Assembly: GCF_000953675.1 (NCBI RefSeq)
Contig: NZ_LN679998.1
Coordinates: 643,911-707,910, forward strand
Source: Paraclostridium sordellii
Lineage (GTDB): Bacteria > Bacillota > Clostridia > Peptostreptococcales > Peptostreptococcaceae
Reading direction: 5' to 3'
Length of the DNA stretch: 64,000 nucleotides
Part shown: positions 9,261 through 18,014 of the stretch, one piece after another
How the letters are laid out: each line of letters starts with the position of its first letter
How positions within the stretch are numbered: the stretch's first letter is position 1
Program-made: the position numbers and the translations under genes
The notes under the pieces: generated by a model
What the model saw: the letters and a program-made list of their open reading frames with translations, nothing else
The model's database searches: none
Told to the model about the DNA's origin: nothing

Positions 9261-9275
9261 TAATAAAGATTATCA
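9261..9275 (+). promoter_or_regulatory. Candidate Fur box in the fur leader
   Basis: TAATAAA-G-ATTATCA matches 12 of 14 positions of the 7-1-7 Fur consensus TGATAAT-N-ATTATCA and sits just downstream of the -10. Suggests autoregulation; inferred from sequence only. Confidence 0.5.
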
Positions 9276-9301
9276 GTTGAAAACAAAGGTGGTAAAGGTT
9301 A

Positions 9302-9736
9302 ATGAGTCAAATGGAAGTATTAAAAGAAAAATTAAAAGAAACGGGATTTAAAATAACACCTCAAAGAAGAGCTATAATAGAGACGTTATTAAAACATAAG
9401 GACAAACATTTAAGCAGTGAAGAAATATATGATTTTGTAAGAGTAGATTGTCCAGAGATAGGATTAGCTACAGTTTATAGAACTATGCAGTTATTAGATG
9501 AAGTAGGAGCTATTTCAAAGTTGAATCTAGATGATGGATGTATAAGATATGAAATTGATTTAGATGACTCAGATGCTCATAACCATCATCATTTAATATG
9601 TAAAAACTGTGGTAAAATAATAGAAGTAAAAGAAGATTTATTAGACTCTATTGAACTAGAAATACAAAACTTATACAAATTTAGTATATTAGATCACGAT
9701 CTTAAATTTTATGGATTATGTGAAGACTGTAAATAA
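9302..9736 (+). CDS. fur: Ferric uptake regulator Fur
   Basis: Iron-sensing repressor of 144 residues, normal length. Seen: the winged helix (ITPQRRAIIETLL, then SSEEIYDFV and GLATVYRTMQLLDEVG), the metal-binding segment DAHNHHHLICKNCGKIIEV with the regulatory histidines and the first Cys-X2-Cys, and a second Cys-X2-Cys at the C-terminus (YGLCEDCK) completing a structural zinc site. Fur is preferred over PerR because of the neighbourhood and the perfect Fur box upstream of the siderophore transporter at 39.2 kb in this window; PerR cannot be excluded by sequence alone. AAAGGTGG is the ribosome site. Confidence 0.9.
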   Translation: MSQMEVLKEKLKETGFKITPQRRAIIETLLKHKDKHLSSEEIYDFVRVDCPEIGLATVYRTMQLLDEVGAISKLNLDDGCIRYEIDLDDSDAHNHHHLICKNCGKIIEVKEDLLDSIELEIQNLYKFSILDHDLKFYGLCEDCK

Positions 9737-9738
9737 AA

Positions 9739-9761
9739 AAAGCCCCTTTTGGGGCTTAAAA
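9739..9761. terminator. Shared bidirectional terminator
   Basis: AAGCCCC-TTTT-GGGGCTT, A-rich on the left and T-rich on the right. It serves fur and the convergent minus-strand gene, whose stop codon falls inside the stem. Confidence 0.85.
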
Positions 9762-10493
9762 TTTTATTAACGTCAATAGTATTAAACAAAATAAAAATAC
9801 TACAAATACAATCTCCAAGAAATTACTTAAAGACCCTCCAACCTTTAAAAATCCAAGCGAAAACTTCTTTTCACTAAACGGATAGAAAAGAGGTATGCCT
9901 GACTTTGTAAATAAATCTCCTAAAAATAAATGAGATGAATATCCTATAGTTCCAAAAAAGCATAAATTAGATATATTAGTTATTAACTCTATTTGTTTAA
10001 GTACAAAACCTATTATAAAAATAGCTAATAAGCTATGTGATAGTTTTCTATGTTTAAGCCATGGAAATGACGCTAAAATAAGTGTAAATAATATAAAATA
10101 AAATTTACCATTAATTAGGTAAATAGAAATTGTTAACAATATAAATATTAATGATAAAAATAGCCTCCTTAAAAATCCATGGGAAATCTTAGCTTCTAGT
10201 ATTACTATTGCTACAAAAGTTACTAAAGAACTTATTATAAAATTATCATTTATTTTTATAGATATTAAAAAAATTAATATATTTACAGCATATATAATGA
10301 TTTTATATATTTTTTTTGAAACATTATGATTTAAAATCGTATTAGATATAATGGAGTTTGATGTGTCTAGGTCAGGCAGTATTGAAAACAATGAACAAAC
10401 TGCAATATCCATAAGAGAAAGTGGCTTATTAAAAAGCATAGAAGCTTGTAAAGAGGTTAGTACCCCAATAGTGAAGTGAGTTTTACCACGCAT
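9756..10493 (-). CDS. YdjM-like metal-dependent hydrolase family membrane protein
   Basis: 245 residues with about six membrane helices, of the YdjM/DUF457 family (called metal-dependent hydrolases, activity unproven). Seen: MRGKTHFTIGV at the start, LFSILPDLD with the paired aspartates, WLKHRKLSHSLL, and SSHLFLGDLFTKSGIPLFYPF with the conserved His and Asp, so all putative metal ligands are present. AGGAGG lies 7 bases ahead of the ATG. It converges with fur and diverges from the RNase J gene. Confidence 0.9.
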   Translation of the reverse strand: MRGKTHFTIGVLTSLQASMLFNKPLSLMDIAVCSLFSILPDLDTSNSIISNTILNHNVSKKIYKIIIYAVNILIFLISIKINDNFIISSLVTFVAIVILEAKISHGFLRRLFLSLIFILLTISIYLINGKFYFILFTLILASFPWLKHRKLSHSLLAIFIIGFVLKQIELITNISNLCFFGTIGYSSHLFLGDLFTKSGIPLFYPFSEKKFSLGFLKVGGSLSNFLEIVFVVFLFCLILLTLIKF

Positions 10494-10622
10494 TATAACC
10501 TCCTGTAAATATTATATTTTGAGAATACCAAAATAATTATTGTTTGTCAAAATAATACGGTAAATGTATTTTAAATATATCTTAAAATATAGTTCAACTT
10601 GTGTTACAATTATATTAACTGG

Positions 10623-10697
10623 TAAAGAGTGCGTGATTTGATATTATTTGTATGTTTAATAAGGAACGATTTTAAAGTGCGAGAGTTTAAAGTGCGA
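10623..10697 (+). repeat. Direct repeats in the RNase J mRNA leader
   Basis: TTTAAAGTGCGA occurs twice exactly, at 10671-10682 and 10686-10697 (15-base period). A degenerate third copy, TAAAGAGTGCGT, lies at 10623-10634. All lie upstream of the RNase J start. Function unknown. Confidence 0.7.
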
Positions 10698-10726
10698 AAA
10701 GACATAGACAAAAGGAGATGATGCAA

Positions 10727-12397
10727 TTGTTCAAAAAGAGTTTGAATAAAATAAAAGTTATGGCTCTGGGAGGGCTAAATGAAATCGGGAAGAACATGAC
10801 GGCTATTGAATATAAAGATGAGATTATCGTTATAGATTCAGGATTAAGTTTCCCAGAAGAAGAAATGTTAGGGGTAGATATAGTTATACCTGATGTAACT
10901 TACTTAGTAAAAAATAAAGATAGAGTAAAGGGAATATTTATAACTCATGGTCACGAAGACCATATAGGGGCATTACCATATGTGTTAAAGAAGATAAATG
11001 TTCCAGTTTATGCTTCTAAACTTACAGTGGGGCTTATACAGGTGAAACTAAAAGAGCATAAGTTAAATAATGTTAACTTAAATGTTATAACTCCAGGTCA
11101 AGTTATAAAACTTAAAAACTTTGACGTAGAGTTTTTAAAAGTAAATCATAGTATACCAGATGCTTGTGCTATAGCAGTTCATACAGATCAAGGAATAATA
11201 TTCCATACAGGAGATTTTAAAATAGACTTAACTCCTATAGATGGAGAAGTTATGGATTTTCATAGAATCTGTGAATTAAGTAAAAAAGGTGTGCTATTAA
11301 TGCTTGCAGATAGTACAAACGTTGAAAGACCAGGATATAATCCATCAGAGAGAACTGTTGGGACAGGATTAGATGGATTATTTGCAAAAGCAAACAACAG
11401 TAGAATAATAGTTGCTACATTTGCTTCAAATATACACAGACTACAACAAATAGTTAATGCAGCTCAAAAGTTTGAGAGAAAAGTTGCGGTATCAGGAAGA
11501 TCTATGGTAAATGTCATGGCAGTTGCAAGAGATTTAGGTTATATAGATATAGATGATGATATGCTTATAGATTTAAATGATATACACAAGTATGAAGATA
11601 ATGAGTTAGTTATAATAACTACAGGTTCTCAAGGAGAACCAATGTCAGCTCTTGCAAGAATGGCATCAGCTGAACATAAAAAAGTTGAAATAAGACAAGG
11701 CGATTTAGTTATAATATCTGCCCACCCAATACCAGGAAATGAAAAGCTTATATCAAAAGTAGTTAACTGCTTATTTGAAAAAGGTGCAGAAGTAGTGTAT
11801 GACGATGCAGCTGATATACATGTTTCAGGGCATGCAAGACAAGAAGAGTTAAAGTTAATGCATAGATTAGTTGCTCCAAAATTCTTTATGCCAGCTCATG
11901 GTGAATTTAGAATGTTAAAGAAACATGCAGAAATAGCTGAAGAGTTAGGAATGCCAAGTCAAAATATATTTGTCATGAAAACAGGAGAAGTTTTAGAATT
12001 AGATAAAACTTCAGCAAAAGTAGCATCTCATATACCAACAGGAAATGTATTAGTTGACGGTCTTGGAGTTGGAGATGTTGGTAATATAGTTTTAAGAGAT
12101 AGAAAACATTTATCTGAAGATGGACTTATGATAGTAGTAGTTACTATATCTAAAGAAGATGGAAAAGTTTTAGCAGGACCAGACATAATTTCTAGAGGAT
12201 TTGTATATGTCAGAGAATCAGAGGATTTAATGGATGGGGCTAAATCAGTAATTAAAAATGTATTAGTTGCATGTGAACAAAGCCATATAAAAGAATGGGC
12301 TTATTTAAAAAATAATATAAAAGATAACTTAAAAGAGTACTTATATCAAAGAACTAAGAGAAATCCTATGATACTTCCTATTATAATGGAGGTATAA
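10727..12397 (+). CDS. rnj: Ribonuclease J
   Basis: RNase J is a metallo-beta-lactamase/beta-CASP enzyme with 5'-3' exonuclease and endonuclease activity, central to mRNA decay and rRNA maturation. Seen: the opening VMALGGLNEIGKNM, the metal motif THGHEDHIGALPY (H74, H76, D78, H79), HTGDFKID, the beta-CASP motifs ADSTNVERPGYNPSE and TTGSQGEPMSALARMA, ISAHPIPGNEK, DIHVSGHA and MPAHGEFRML, and a C-terminal domain. About 556 residues, normal. Start: ATGs at 10718 and 10721 touch the ribosome site AAAGGAG, while the TTG at 10727 has 9-base spacing, so I prefer TTG; an ATG start would add two or three residues. A single rnj-type gene is seen here. Confidence 0.95.
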   Translation: MFKKSLNKIKVMALGGLNEIGKNMTAIEYKDEIIVIDSGLSFPEEEMLGVDIVIPDVTYLVKNKDRVKGIFITHGHEDHIGALPYVLKKINVPVYASKLTVGLIQVKLKEHKLNNVNLNVITPGQVIKLKNFDVEFLKVNHSIPDACAIAVHTDQGIIFHTGDFKIDLTPIDGEVMDFHRICELSKKGVLLMLADSTNVERPGYNPSERTVGTGLDGLFAKANNSRIIVATFASNIHRLQQIVNAAQKFERKVAVSGRSMVNVMAVARDLGYIDIDDDMLIDLNDIHKYEDNELVIITTGSQGEPMSALARMASAEHKKVEIRQGDLVIISAHPIPGNEKLISKVVNCLFEKGAEVVYDDAADIHVSGHARQEELKLMHRLVAPKFFMPAHGEFRMLKKHAEIAEELGMPSQNIFVMKTGEVLELDKTSAKVASHIPTGNVLVDGLGVGDVGNIVLRDRKHLSEDGLMIVVVTISKEDGKVLAGPDIISRGFVYVRESEDLMDGAKSVIKNVLVACEQSHIKEWAYLKNNIKDNLKEYLYQRTKRNPMILPIIMEV

Positions 12398-12400
12398 ATG

Positions 12401-12440
12401 AAAAAGATTGAATATAATATATTATATTCAATCTTTTTTT
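12401..12440 (+). terminator. Perfect inverted-repeat terminator between rnj and ylbF
   Basis: A near-perfect palindrome with arms AAAAAGATTGAATATAAT and ATTATATTCAATCTTTTT, followed by more T. It is AT-rich but long and symmetrical, so it may act in both directions. Confidence 0.8.
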
Positions 12441-12455
12441 ATTAGGAGGGAAAGT

Positions 12456-12791
12456 ATGGGGGTTTATGATAGCACTACAAAACTTGCAAGTGATATAAAA
12501 GGTAGTAAAGAATATAAAGAATTTAAAAAATATATGAAAGTTATAAAAAGTAACCCAAAATATGAATCCATTTTAAATAATCATAGAAAAATACAAATGG
12601 AGATTAAGTCTAAAAATATAAAAGGTGTAAATATAGACAAAAAAACATTAAAGATAGCTGAAGACTTGAGAAAAACTATATCAGGCAATAAAGACCTAAG
12701 TAGATATATTGAGTGTGAGTATAAGTTTACTTCAATGATGGATAATATAAATAAAATTTTAGCATCAGCTGTATATGAAGACTATAAATGA
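12456..12791 (+). CDS. YlbF/YmcA family protein
   Basis: 111-residue helical protein of the YlbF family (DUF964/Com_YlbF). In Bacillus, YlbF, YmcA and YaaT form the Y-complex that directs RNase Y-dependent mRNA maturation and influences sporulation, competence and biofilms. Seen: MGVYDSTTKLASDIKGSKEYKEF and a mid-helix LNNHRKIQ, giving the expected two-helix pattern. TAGGAGGG lies 7 bases ahead of this ATG; an upstream in-frame ATG at 12408 lies inside the terminator and is rejected. A second RNA-decay factor next to RNase J fits. Confidence 0.82.
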   Translation: MGVYDSTTKLASDIKGSKEYKEFKKYMKVIKSNPKYESILNNHRKIQMEIKSKNIKGVNIDKKTLKIAEDLRKTISGNKDLSRYIECEYKFTSMMDNINKILASAVYEDYK

Positions 12792-12821
12792 AGCTTAGGA
12801 AAATTAAGTTAATATAACTAT

Positions 12822-12870
12822 ATAGCCCCTAATATTTTTAATATATATTACAAATATTAGGGGCTATTAA
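12822..12870 (+). terminator. Intrinsic terminator after ylbF
   Basis: ATAGCCCCTAATATTT pairs with AAATATTAGGGGCTAT around an AT-only loop, with a weak T-tail. Confidence 0.75.
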
Positions 12871-13049
12871 ATAATATATATAAATCGGGTAAAAATATAA
12901 TAATCAAGGAATGTCATTAGGTAAAATTATAGTTATAAACCTTAAGATATAATGGGGATACAAATACTTAAATTACATAAAAAATTGAATATATTATTTG
13001 ATATTTAAGCATTATTTAATAAAGAAAAATATATAAAATAGGTGAGCAA

Positions 13050-13337
13050 ATGAAAATTATAATTATAAAAGTTAAATTAAGAGCAAATTGGGTACATTCA
13101 CTAAAAGAAAAAAGAATGATTTTAAAAAGTATAGTAAAAAAACTTCAAAATAAATTTAACATATCTGTTAGTGAAGTTGATAATCAAGATATACATCAAA
13201 GTATAGTTATTGGAATTGCTGGAATATGTTTAGATAGTAGACAAGCTGATTCAACTATTGATAATATAATAAATTATATATATGAAAATACAGATGCTGA
13301 GATTATTAATATAGATACAACTATTGATGTTTATTAA
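13050..13337 (+). CDS. DUF503 (YlxP-like) protein
   Basis: 95-residue member of the DUF503 family. Seen: VKLRANWVHSLKEKR near the start, the family signature, then VSEVDNQDIHQS. In Bacillus the paralogue YlxP lies next to infB and rbfA, and a ribosome-related role has been suggested; no activity is proven. GGTGAG is the ribosome site. Unlike the usual ylxP it stands alone here, between ylbF and a carboxypeptidase gene; the usual copy could lie beyond the right edge of the window downstream of infB. Confidence 0.85.
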   Translation: MKIIIIKVKLRANWVHSLKEKRMILKSIVKKLQNKFNISVSEVDNQDIHQSIVIGIAGICLDSRQADSTIDNIINYIYENTDAEIINIDTTIDVY

Positions 13338-13405
13338 ATACTTCGCATAATATTAGGTAAAATGTGAAAAAATAGTATCAAATAAAACATCAAGAGGTGA
13401 AATTA

Positions 13406-14566
13406 ATGAGACGATTTACCAGTATAGTTTTAGCGATGATGATGGTTTTTATGGGTATGGAAATAACTGCTTTTGCAGGTGATAAAAAGGAACAAGAACC
13501 TTTAAACCTATCATCTAAGTCTGCTATATTAATGGATGTAGGCAGTGGACAGATACTATTTGAAAAAAATCCACATGAAAAACTTCCACCAGCAAGTGTT
13601 ACTAAAGTAATGACTATGTTGCTTGCTGTAGAGGCCCTTGACAGTGGAAAAATAAAGTTAGATGATGAAGTGCAAATAAGTGAAAGGGCTTCAGAAATGG
13701 GGGGAAGTCAAATATTTTTAGAACCAGGCGAATCACAAAAAGTAGATGATCTTTTAAAAGGAATAGCTGTTGCATCTGCAAATGATGCCTGTGTGGCTAT
13801 GGCTGAATTTATAGCAGGAAGTGAAGAAGAGTTCGTAGCTATGATGAATGAAAAGGCTAAGTCGCTAGGAATGAATGATACTCATTTTGCTAACACTAAT
13901 GGTTTGCCAGTTGATAATCACTACACATCAGCGCATGATATAGCTATAATGTCTAAAGAATTATTAAAACATGAAAAAATAACAAAATACTTAACAACAT
14001 GGATGGATAAAATAGTAGTTGGTAAAAAAAGAGTTTCTATAGGTCTTGCAAATACAAATAAAATGATAAAACACTACCAAGGAGCAACAGGGGTTAAAAC
14101 AGGATTTACACAAGAAGCAAAATACTGTTTATCGGCATCAGCTAAAAGAGGAGAGACACATTTGGTAGCAGCTACACTAGGAGCGACTACAACTCAAGAA
14201 AGATTTAAAGATGCATCATCTCTTTTAAGTTATGGATTTGCAAACTATGAAAGTGTTAAATTATGCTCTAAAGGAGATACTGTGGCAACTCTTACACTGG
14301 ATAAGGCCCAAGATAATAAAGTGAATTTAGTAGCAAAAGAAGATTTAAGTGCTCTTATTAAAAAAGGAGAAAGTAAAGATTTTACTAAAAAAATTGATGT
14401 ATCTAAAGACATAAAACTACCAGTTAAAGCAGGAACTAAATTAGGAAGTATAGGTATTTACAAAGGTGATAAAAAAGTTGGTAGTATAGATCTTGTATGT
14501 GAAAAGGATATAAATAAAGCGAGTTACTTTAAAATGTTTGAAAGAGTTATAGATAGCATTTTTTAA
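13406..14566 (+). CDS. dacF: D-alanyl-D-alanine carboxypeptidase (DacF-like)
   Basis: Penicillin-binding protein 5-type enzyme that removes the terminal D-Ala from peptidoglycan stem peptides outside the membrane. Signal peptide of about 24 residues ending in TAFA. Active-site motifs: S64-VTK in PPASVTKVMTM, SAN in ASANDACVAMAE, and KTG in GVKTGFTQEAKYCLS. A C-terminal beta domain and an amphipathic end (YFKMFERVIDSIF) fit membrane attachment. The ATG at 13406 follows AGAGGTG with good spacing; an in-frame GTG at 13397 lies within that site. DacF-type enzymes act in the sporulation cortex of Bacillus; vegetative use is equally possible here. Confidence 0.93.
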   Translation: MRRFTSIVLAMMMVFMGMEITAFAGDKKEQEPLNLSSKSAILMDVGSGQILFEKNPHEKLPPASVTKVMTMLLAVEALDSGKIKLDDEVQISERASEMGGSQIFLEPGESQKVDDLLKGIAVASANDACVAMAEFIAGSEEEFVAMMNEKAKSLGMNDTHFANTNGLPVDNHYTSAHDIAIMSKELLKHEKITKYLTTWMDKIVVGKKRVSIGLANTNKMIKHYQGATGVKTGFTQEAKYCLSASAKRGETHLVAATLGATTTQERFKDASSLLSYGFANYESVKLCSKGDTVATLTLDKAQDNKVNLVAKEDLSALIKKGESKDFTKKIDVSKDIKLPVKAGTKLGSIGIYKGDKKVGSIDLVCEKDINKASYFKMFERVIDSIF

Positions 14567-14567
14567 A

Positions 14568-14598
14568 TAAAAGACCTAGAATTTCTAGGTCTTTTATC
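14568..14598. terminator. Intrinsic terminator after dacF
   Basis: AAAAGACCTAGAA pairs with TTCTAGGTCTTTT, symmetrical, T-rich after. Confidence 0.85.
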
Positions 14599-14674
14599 AT
14601 TATAATCTTCATTTGATTATAATAGTATATATTGTTATAATAATAGTAAAACTTAAAAAATAGGAGAGAAATTA

Positions 14675-15274
14675 ATGAATGTAATAAGCCAGTTTTTAGT
14701 AACTGCAGTAGGTATAGCGGTTGCCATATCGGTTCATGAGTTTGGGCATGCATACGTAGCACATCTTTTAGGAGATGATACAGCAAAAATGAGTGGAAGA
14801 ATGACATTAGATCCGATAAAGCACGTAGACCCAATAGGACTTATAATGCTTGTGGTGGCAAGATTTGGTTGGGCTAAGCCAGTACCTGTAAATCCGAATA
14901 ATTTTAAAAATTACAAGGTAGGAAATTTAATTGTTTCATTAGCAGGACCATTGTTCAATATTATAACAGCTATAATAGTTGCAAATATTATGAACCTTAA
15001 TTTTATCAACATAGAAGCATTATATCTTATATTAAGTAGTATATTCTTATATAATATGGGATTTGCAGCATTTAACCTTTTACCATTACCTCCTCTTGAT
15101 GGATGGGGTATAGTATCAAGCTTTATACCAGTTAAATACTATGATTTTGTTTATAAATATGAAAGTATGAGTACTATTATATTTATATTTTTAATTTTAA
15201 CAAGATTCCATGTAATAATATTAAGTCCTATAATGAATGTACTATCTAGTATAGTAAATATATTTACAATATAA
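14675..15274 (+). CDS. Site-2 protease family (M50) membrane metalloprotease
   Basis: 199-residue intramembrane zinc protease of the short YwhC/M50B type, without a PDZ domain. Seen: H21-EFG-H25 zinc motif in the first helix (VHEFGHAYVAHLLGDDTAK), GRMTLDPIKHVDPIG, WAKPVPVNP, and the third ligand in FNLLPLPPLDGWGI, where Asp of the PPLDG motif binds zinc. About five helices. It sits just ahead of scpA-scpB, a common arrangement in Clostridia. Its substrate is unknown. Confidence 0.93.
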   Translation: MNVISQFLVTAVGIAVAISVHEFGHAYVAHLLGDDTAKMSGRMTLDPIKHVDPIGLIMLVVARFGWAKPVPVNPNNFKNYKVGNLIVSLAGPLFNIITAIIVANIMNLNFINIEALYLILSSIFLYNMGFAAFNLLPLPPLDGWGIVSSFIPVKYYDFVYKYESMSTIIFIFLILTRFHVIILSPIMNVLSSIVNIFTI

Positions 15275-15305
15275 TTTACAATTTTATATAAAATAGAGGT
15301 AATTT

Positions 15306-16031
15306 ATGAAGTATAGTGTACAGCTTAAGGTATATGAAGGACCACTTGATCTTTTATATGACCTTATAACAAAACATAAAATAGATATAAAAGATATATC
15401 TATTATAGAAATAACAAAGCAATATTTGGCTTATTTAGATATGCTTGAAGAATTTGATTTAGAGATTGCAAGTGAATTTATAACTATGGCTTCTAAACTT
15501 CTACAAATTAAATCTAGGTATTTGCTATATAAGCAAAGAGATGATGAAAATGAAGAAGATCCAAGATTAGAGCTTATGGAAAAACTTGTAGAATATAAAA
15601 AGTTTAAAAATGCTACGGAAGATTTAAAAAATAATGTAACTTATATTGAAGATGTATTTTACAGAAAAAAAGAAGAAGTAGTTATAGATGAAAAGTTAGA
15701 TTTAGAAACTATATCACTAGAGGCAATAGTAAAAATACTACCACACATAATGAAGGTAGATAAAGAAGAATTAGAAGAAATAAAAGACGATAAGCTAAAT
15801 AAAATTGTTAAAACTCGTATTATATCTGTTGAAGAAAAAATGCACTATGTTAGAGATATTATTAAAGAAAAAGAAGATATTAAATTTACGAATTTGATAT
15901 CAAACTATGAAAAAGACGAAATAATAGCAACATTTTTATCAGTATTAGAACTTATAAAAACTAATGAAGTTATTGTTGTACAAGATTTATTCTTTGATGA
16001 TATTTTAATAAAGAGGAATATGGAGAGTTAA
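15306..16031 (+). CDS. scpA: Segregation and condensation protein A
   Basis: ScpA is the kleisin subunit of the bacterial SMC condensin. It bridges the SMC heads and binds a ScpB dimer. Seen: the N-terminal kleisin signature VYEGPLDLLYDLITKHKIDI, the DIEITKQYL-type helix, the EFITMASKLLQIKSRYLL stretch, an acidic linker, and the C-terminal winged helix (IATFLSVLELIKTNEVIVVQ) that binds the SMC cap. 241 residues, normal. scpB starts one base after the stop, so the two are coupled. Confidence 0.96.
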   Translation: MKYSVQLKVYEGPLDLLYDLITKHKIDIKDISIIEITKQYLAYLDMLEEFDLEIASEFITMASKLLQIKSRYLLYKQRDDENEEDPRLELMEKLVEYKKFKNATEDLKNNVTYIEDVFYRKKEEVVIDEKLDLETISLEAIVKILPHIMKVDKEELEEIKDDKLNKIVKTRIISVEEKMHYVRDIIKEKEDIKFTNLISNYEKDEIIATFLSVLELIKTNEVIVVQDLFFDDILIKRNMES

Positions 16032-16032
16032 T

Positions 16033-16560
16033 ATGAGACGTGAAGAGATAAAAAATATTATAGAAGCTATAATGTTTGCATATAGCGAGCCTATAACTAT
16101 AAAGGAATTAAACTATGCTATAAATGAAGAACTTTCTTCTAAAGAAATAGAGATTATGTTAAATAGTCTAATTGAGGACTATAAGATAAATAATAGAGGA
16201 ATTCAAATTATTAAATTGCAAGATAAATATCAAATGTGTACAAATAAGGAATATTCATCTTTTGTAAAAAATATATTAGAGCCTAAAAGAAAGAAAACTT
16301 TAAGTCAAGCAACTTTAGAAACTTTAACAATTATAGCGTATAAGCAGCCAATAACAAAGGTGGAATTAGAAGAAATAAGAGGGGTTAAAAGTGATAAGGT
16401 AGTGCAAACTCTTCTTGAAAATGAACTTATCTATGAAGCTGGAAGATTAGACAAAATAGGTAAACCTATAATTTACAAAACTACAAATGAATTTTTGAAG
16501 CTATTAAACATAGAGAAATTAGAGGATTTACCTCCAATTGAAAATTATGAAAAAGAATAA
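16033..16560 (+). CDS. scpB: Segregation and condensation protein B
   Basis: ScpB dimers bind the middle of ScpA in the SMC complex. Two winged-helix domains are seen: the first over residues 1-80 (IIEAIMFAYSEPITIKEL), the second with TLSQATLETLTIIAYKQPITK and EIRGVKSDKVVQTLLENELI, then GKPIIYKTTNEFL. 175 residues, normal for Clostridia. GGAGAG precedes the ATG, which follows the scpA stop by one base. Confidence 0.96.
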   Translation: MRREEIKNIIEAIMFAYSEPITIKELNYAINEELSSKEIEIMLNSLIEDYKINNRGIQIIKLQDKYQMCTNKEYSSFVKNILEPKRKKTLSQATLETLTIIAYKQPITKVELEEIRGVKSDKVVQTLLENELIYEAGRLDKIGKPIIYKTTNEFLKLLNIEKLEDLPPIENYEKE

Positions 16561-16563
16561 ATA

Positions 16564-16606
16564 AAAAAACTGATATATAATTTAAAATTATATATCAGTT
16601 TTTTTA
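16564..16606 (+). terminator. Intrinsic terminator after scpB
   Basis: AAAACTGATATATAATTT pairs with AAATTATATATCAGTTTT, then T-rich. Confidence 0.85.
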
Positions 16607-16619
16607 TTTTAAATTTATA

Positions 16620-17333
16620 ATGAATAGATTTGAAGAAATGGAAAATAATATAAATATGAATTATAAAGATATGGGTCATATATTACTTTCCTACATTGTT
16701 TTTAGCTTGCCTATAATATTAAGTATAATATTTCTATTAAATAGAAGTATTCATTTAATAATTGTGTCTGAAGTAGAAAATGAAAAGGTTAGTGTAAAAG
16801 TAACTATAAAATTTTTTTTCAATTTAATAAATATGACAAAAACTTTATACCCTATAACTAAAAAAGAAAAGAAAAAAAGCAAATCAAAATATAGAAAAAA
16901 TAAGGAGGATAAAAGCTCTTCTAAAAGGTTTGATTTAAAAAAGATAGAAGTTGCAAATTTAGTAGTATTATATAGAATGTCAAAAAAAATAAAAATAACT
17001 GAAGTGTACTCTAACTTAAGTTATGGAAATGAAAATATAAGTTTGACTTCATTTATATATGTTTTAGTTAATGCGGTATATGGAAATATTAGTAATTACT
17101 TTGAGTCTGAAAAGATGTATTTAAAAGTTAGACCATGTTATACGAGAAACTATATTAGGTATAGAGGGATATTACATTTAAGTCCTACTATAAAAGATAT
17201 AATTATTATAATCAAAGGAATATTTAAAATATATTTTCAAATTAGAAAATATAAAAAAATAAAATATAATAAGGAGGAAAATGCAAATGAGATCAGCAAG
17301 TTCTATAAAAAATCTAATGGATACAACTCTTGA
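16620..17333 (+). CDS. DUF2953 family protein (YtfI-like)
   Basis: 237 residues; an N-terminal membrane helix (about residues 20-45), a Lys-rich stretch near residues 80-100, and a C-terminal domain of the DUF2953 type. It overlaps the next gene, a YtfJ homologue, by about 50 bases, matching the conserved ytfI-ytfJ pair of Bacillus, which is expressed in the forespore. The ATG at 16620 has no good ribosome site and lies right after a terminator; the ATG at 16656 is an alternative, so the true start is uncertain. No activity is known. Confidence 0.8.
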   Translation: MNRFEEMENNINMNYKDMGHILLSYIVFSLPIILSIIFLLNRSIHLIIVSEVENEKVSVKVTIKFFFNLINMTKTLYPITKKEKKKSKSKYRKNKEDKSSSKRFDLKKIEVANLVVLYRMSKKIKITEVYSNLSYGNENISLTSFIYVLVNAVYGNISNYFESEKMYLKVRPCYTRNYIRYRGILHLSPTIKDIIIIIKGIFKIYFQIRKYKKIKYNKEENANEISKFYKKSNGYNS

Positions 17334-17712
17334 ATCTATTAGATCTACAATAGATGCTAATACTATAATTGGAGATCCAATAAAAGCTGAAAACACAGTT
17401 GTTGTTCCAATTTCTAAAGTAACTATAGGGTTTGGGATAGGTGGAGGAGAGTATTCAAGAGGAAAAGTTGATAATAGGCATAAAGAATTAGATAATGTGG
17501 ATGATTCAAATTTTGCAGGTGGTAGTGCAGGAGCAGTATCACTTCAACCAGTAGCTTTTGTTGTCGTTGAAAATGGAGAAACTAGACTTATGAGTTTGGA
17601 TCATAATATAAACATGGTAGACAATATTTTGAGTGTAACGCCTAAAGTTTTAGAAAAAATTCAAAAATTAAAAGGTAGTAATGAGGAAGTTAAAAATAAT
17701 AAAGAATGCTAA
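17287..17712 (+). CDS. ytfJ: Sporulation protein YtfJ (GerW family)
   Basis: 141 residues of the GerW/YtfJ family, needed in Bacillus for normal germination of spores through SleB. Seen: the helical start SIKNLMDTTLESIRSTIDAN, the strand run GDPIKAENTVVVPISKVTIG, the Gly-rich FGIGGGEYSRG, and GGSAGAVSLQPVAFVVVENG. AAGGAGG at 17271-17277 gives 9-base spacing to the ATG at 17287 and only 3 to the one at 17281, so the former is preferred. Shares an operon with the DUF2953 gene. Confidence 0.92.
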   Translation: MRSASSIKNLMDTTLESIRSTIDANTIIGDPIKAENTVVVPISKVTIGFGIGGGEYSRGKVDNRHKELDNVDDSNFAGGSAGAVSLQPVAFVVVENGETRLMSLDHNINMVDNILSVTPKVLEKIQKLKGSNEEVKNNKEC

Positions 17713-17715
17713 AAT

Positions 17716-17770
17716 ATAAATAAAAACCATGGAAATTAAACTTGATATTTCTATGGTTTTTATTTATTTT
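17716..17770 (+). terminator. Intrinsic terminator after ytfJ
   Basis: AAATAAAAACCATGGAAAT pairs with ATTTCTATGGTTTTTATTT with minor mismatch, then T-rich. Confidence 0.78.
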
Positions 17771-18014
17771 TTTAAAAAATACTATACTTTATATAAAAAT
17801 ATTAAAAAAATATGTATAATAGTATTATTAAAATAAGTCTATATTTTGGCAAAATACCGTAAATTTTACTAAATTATATAAATTCTTAAACATTAAATAT
17901 AATAAATATTTTATAACTAAATTATTTGTTACTTAAAAAATTAGAAAAATAATAGTATAATATATATAGGGTTAATTAAATATAAGGATTGTCAATATTA
18001 ATAGAGGTGATTAA

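Noticed and set aside
12408-12455. Longer N-terminus for the YlbF-like protein
   Set aside because: The extension lies in the terminator palindrome and has no ribosome site; the ATG at 12456 has a perfect one.
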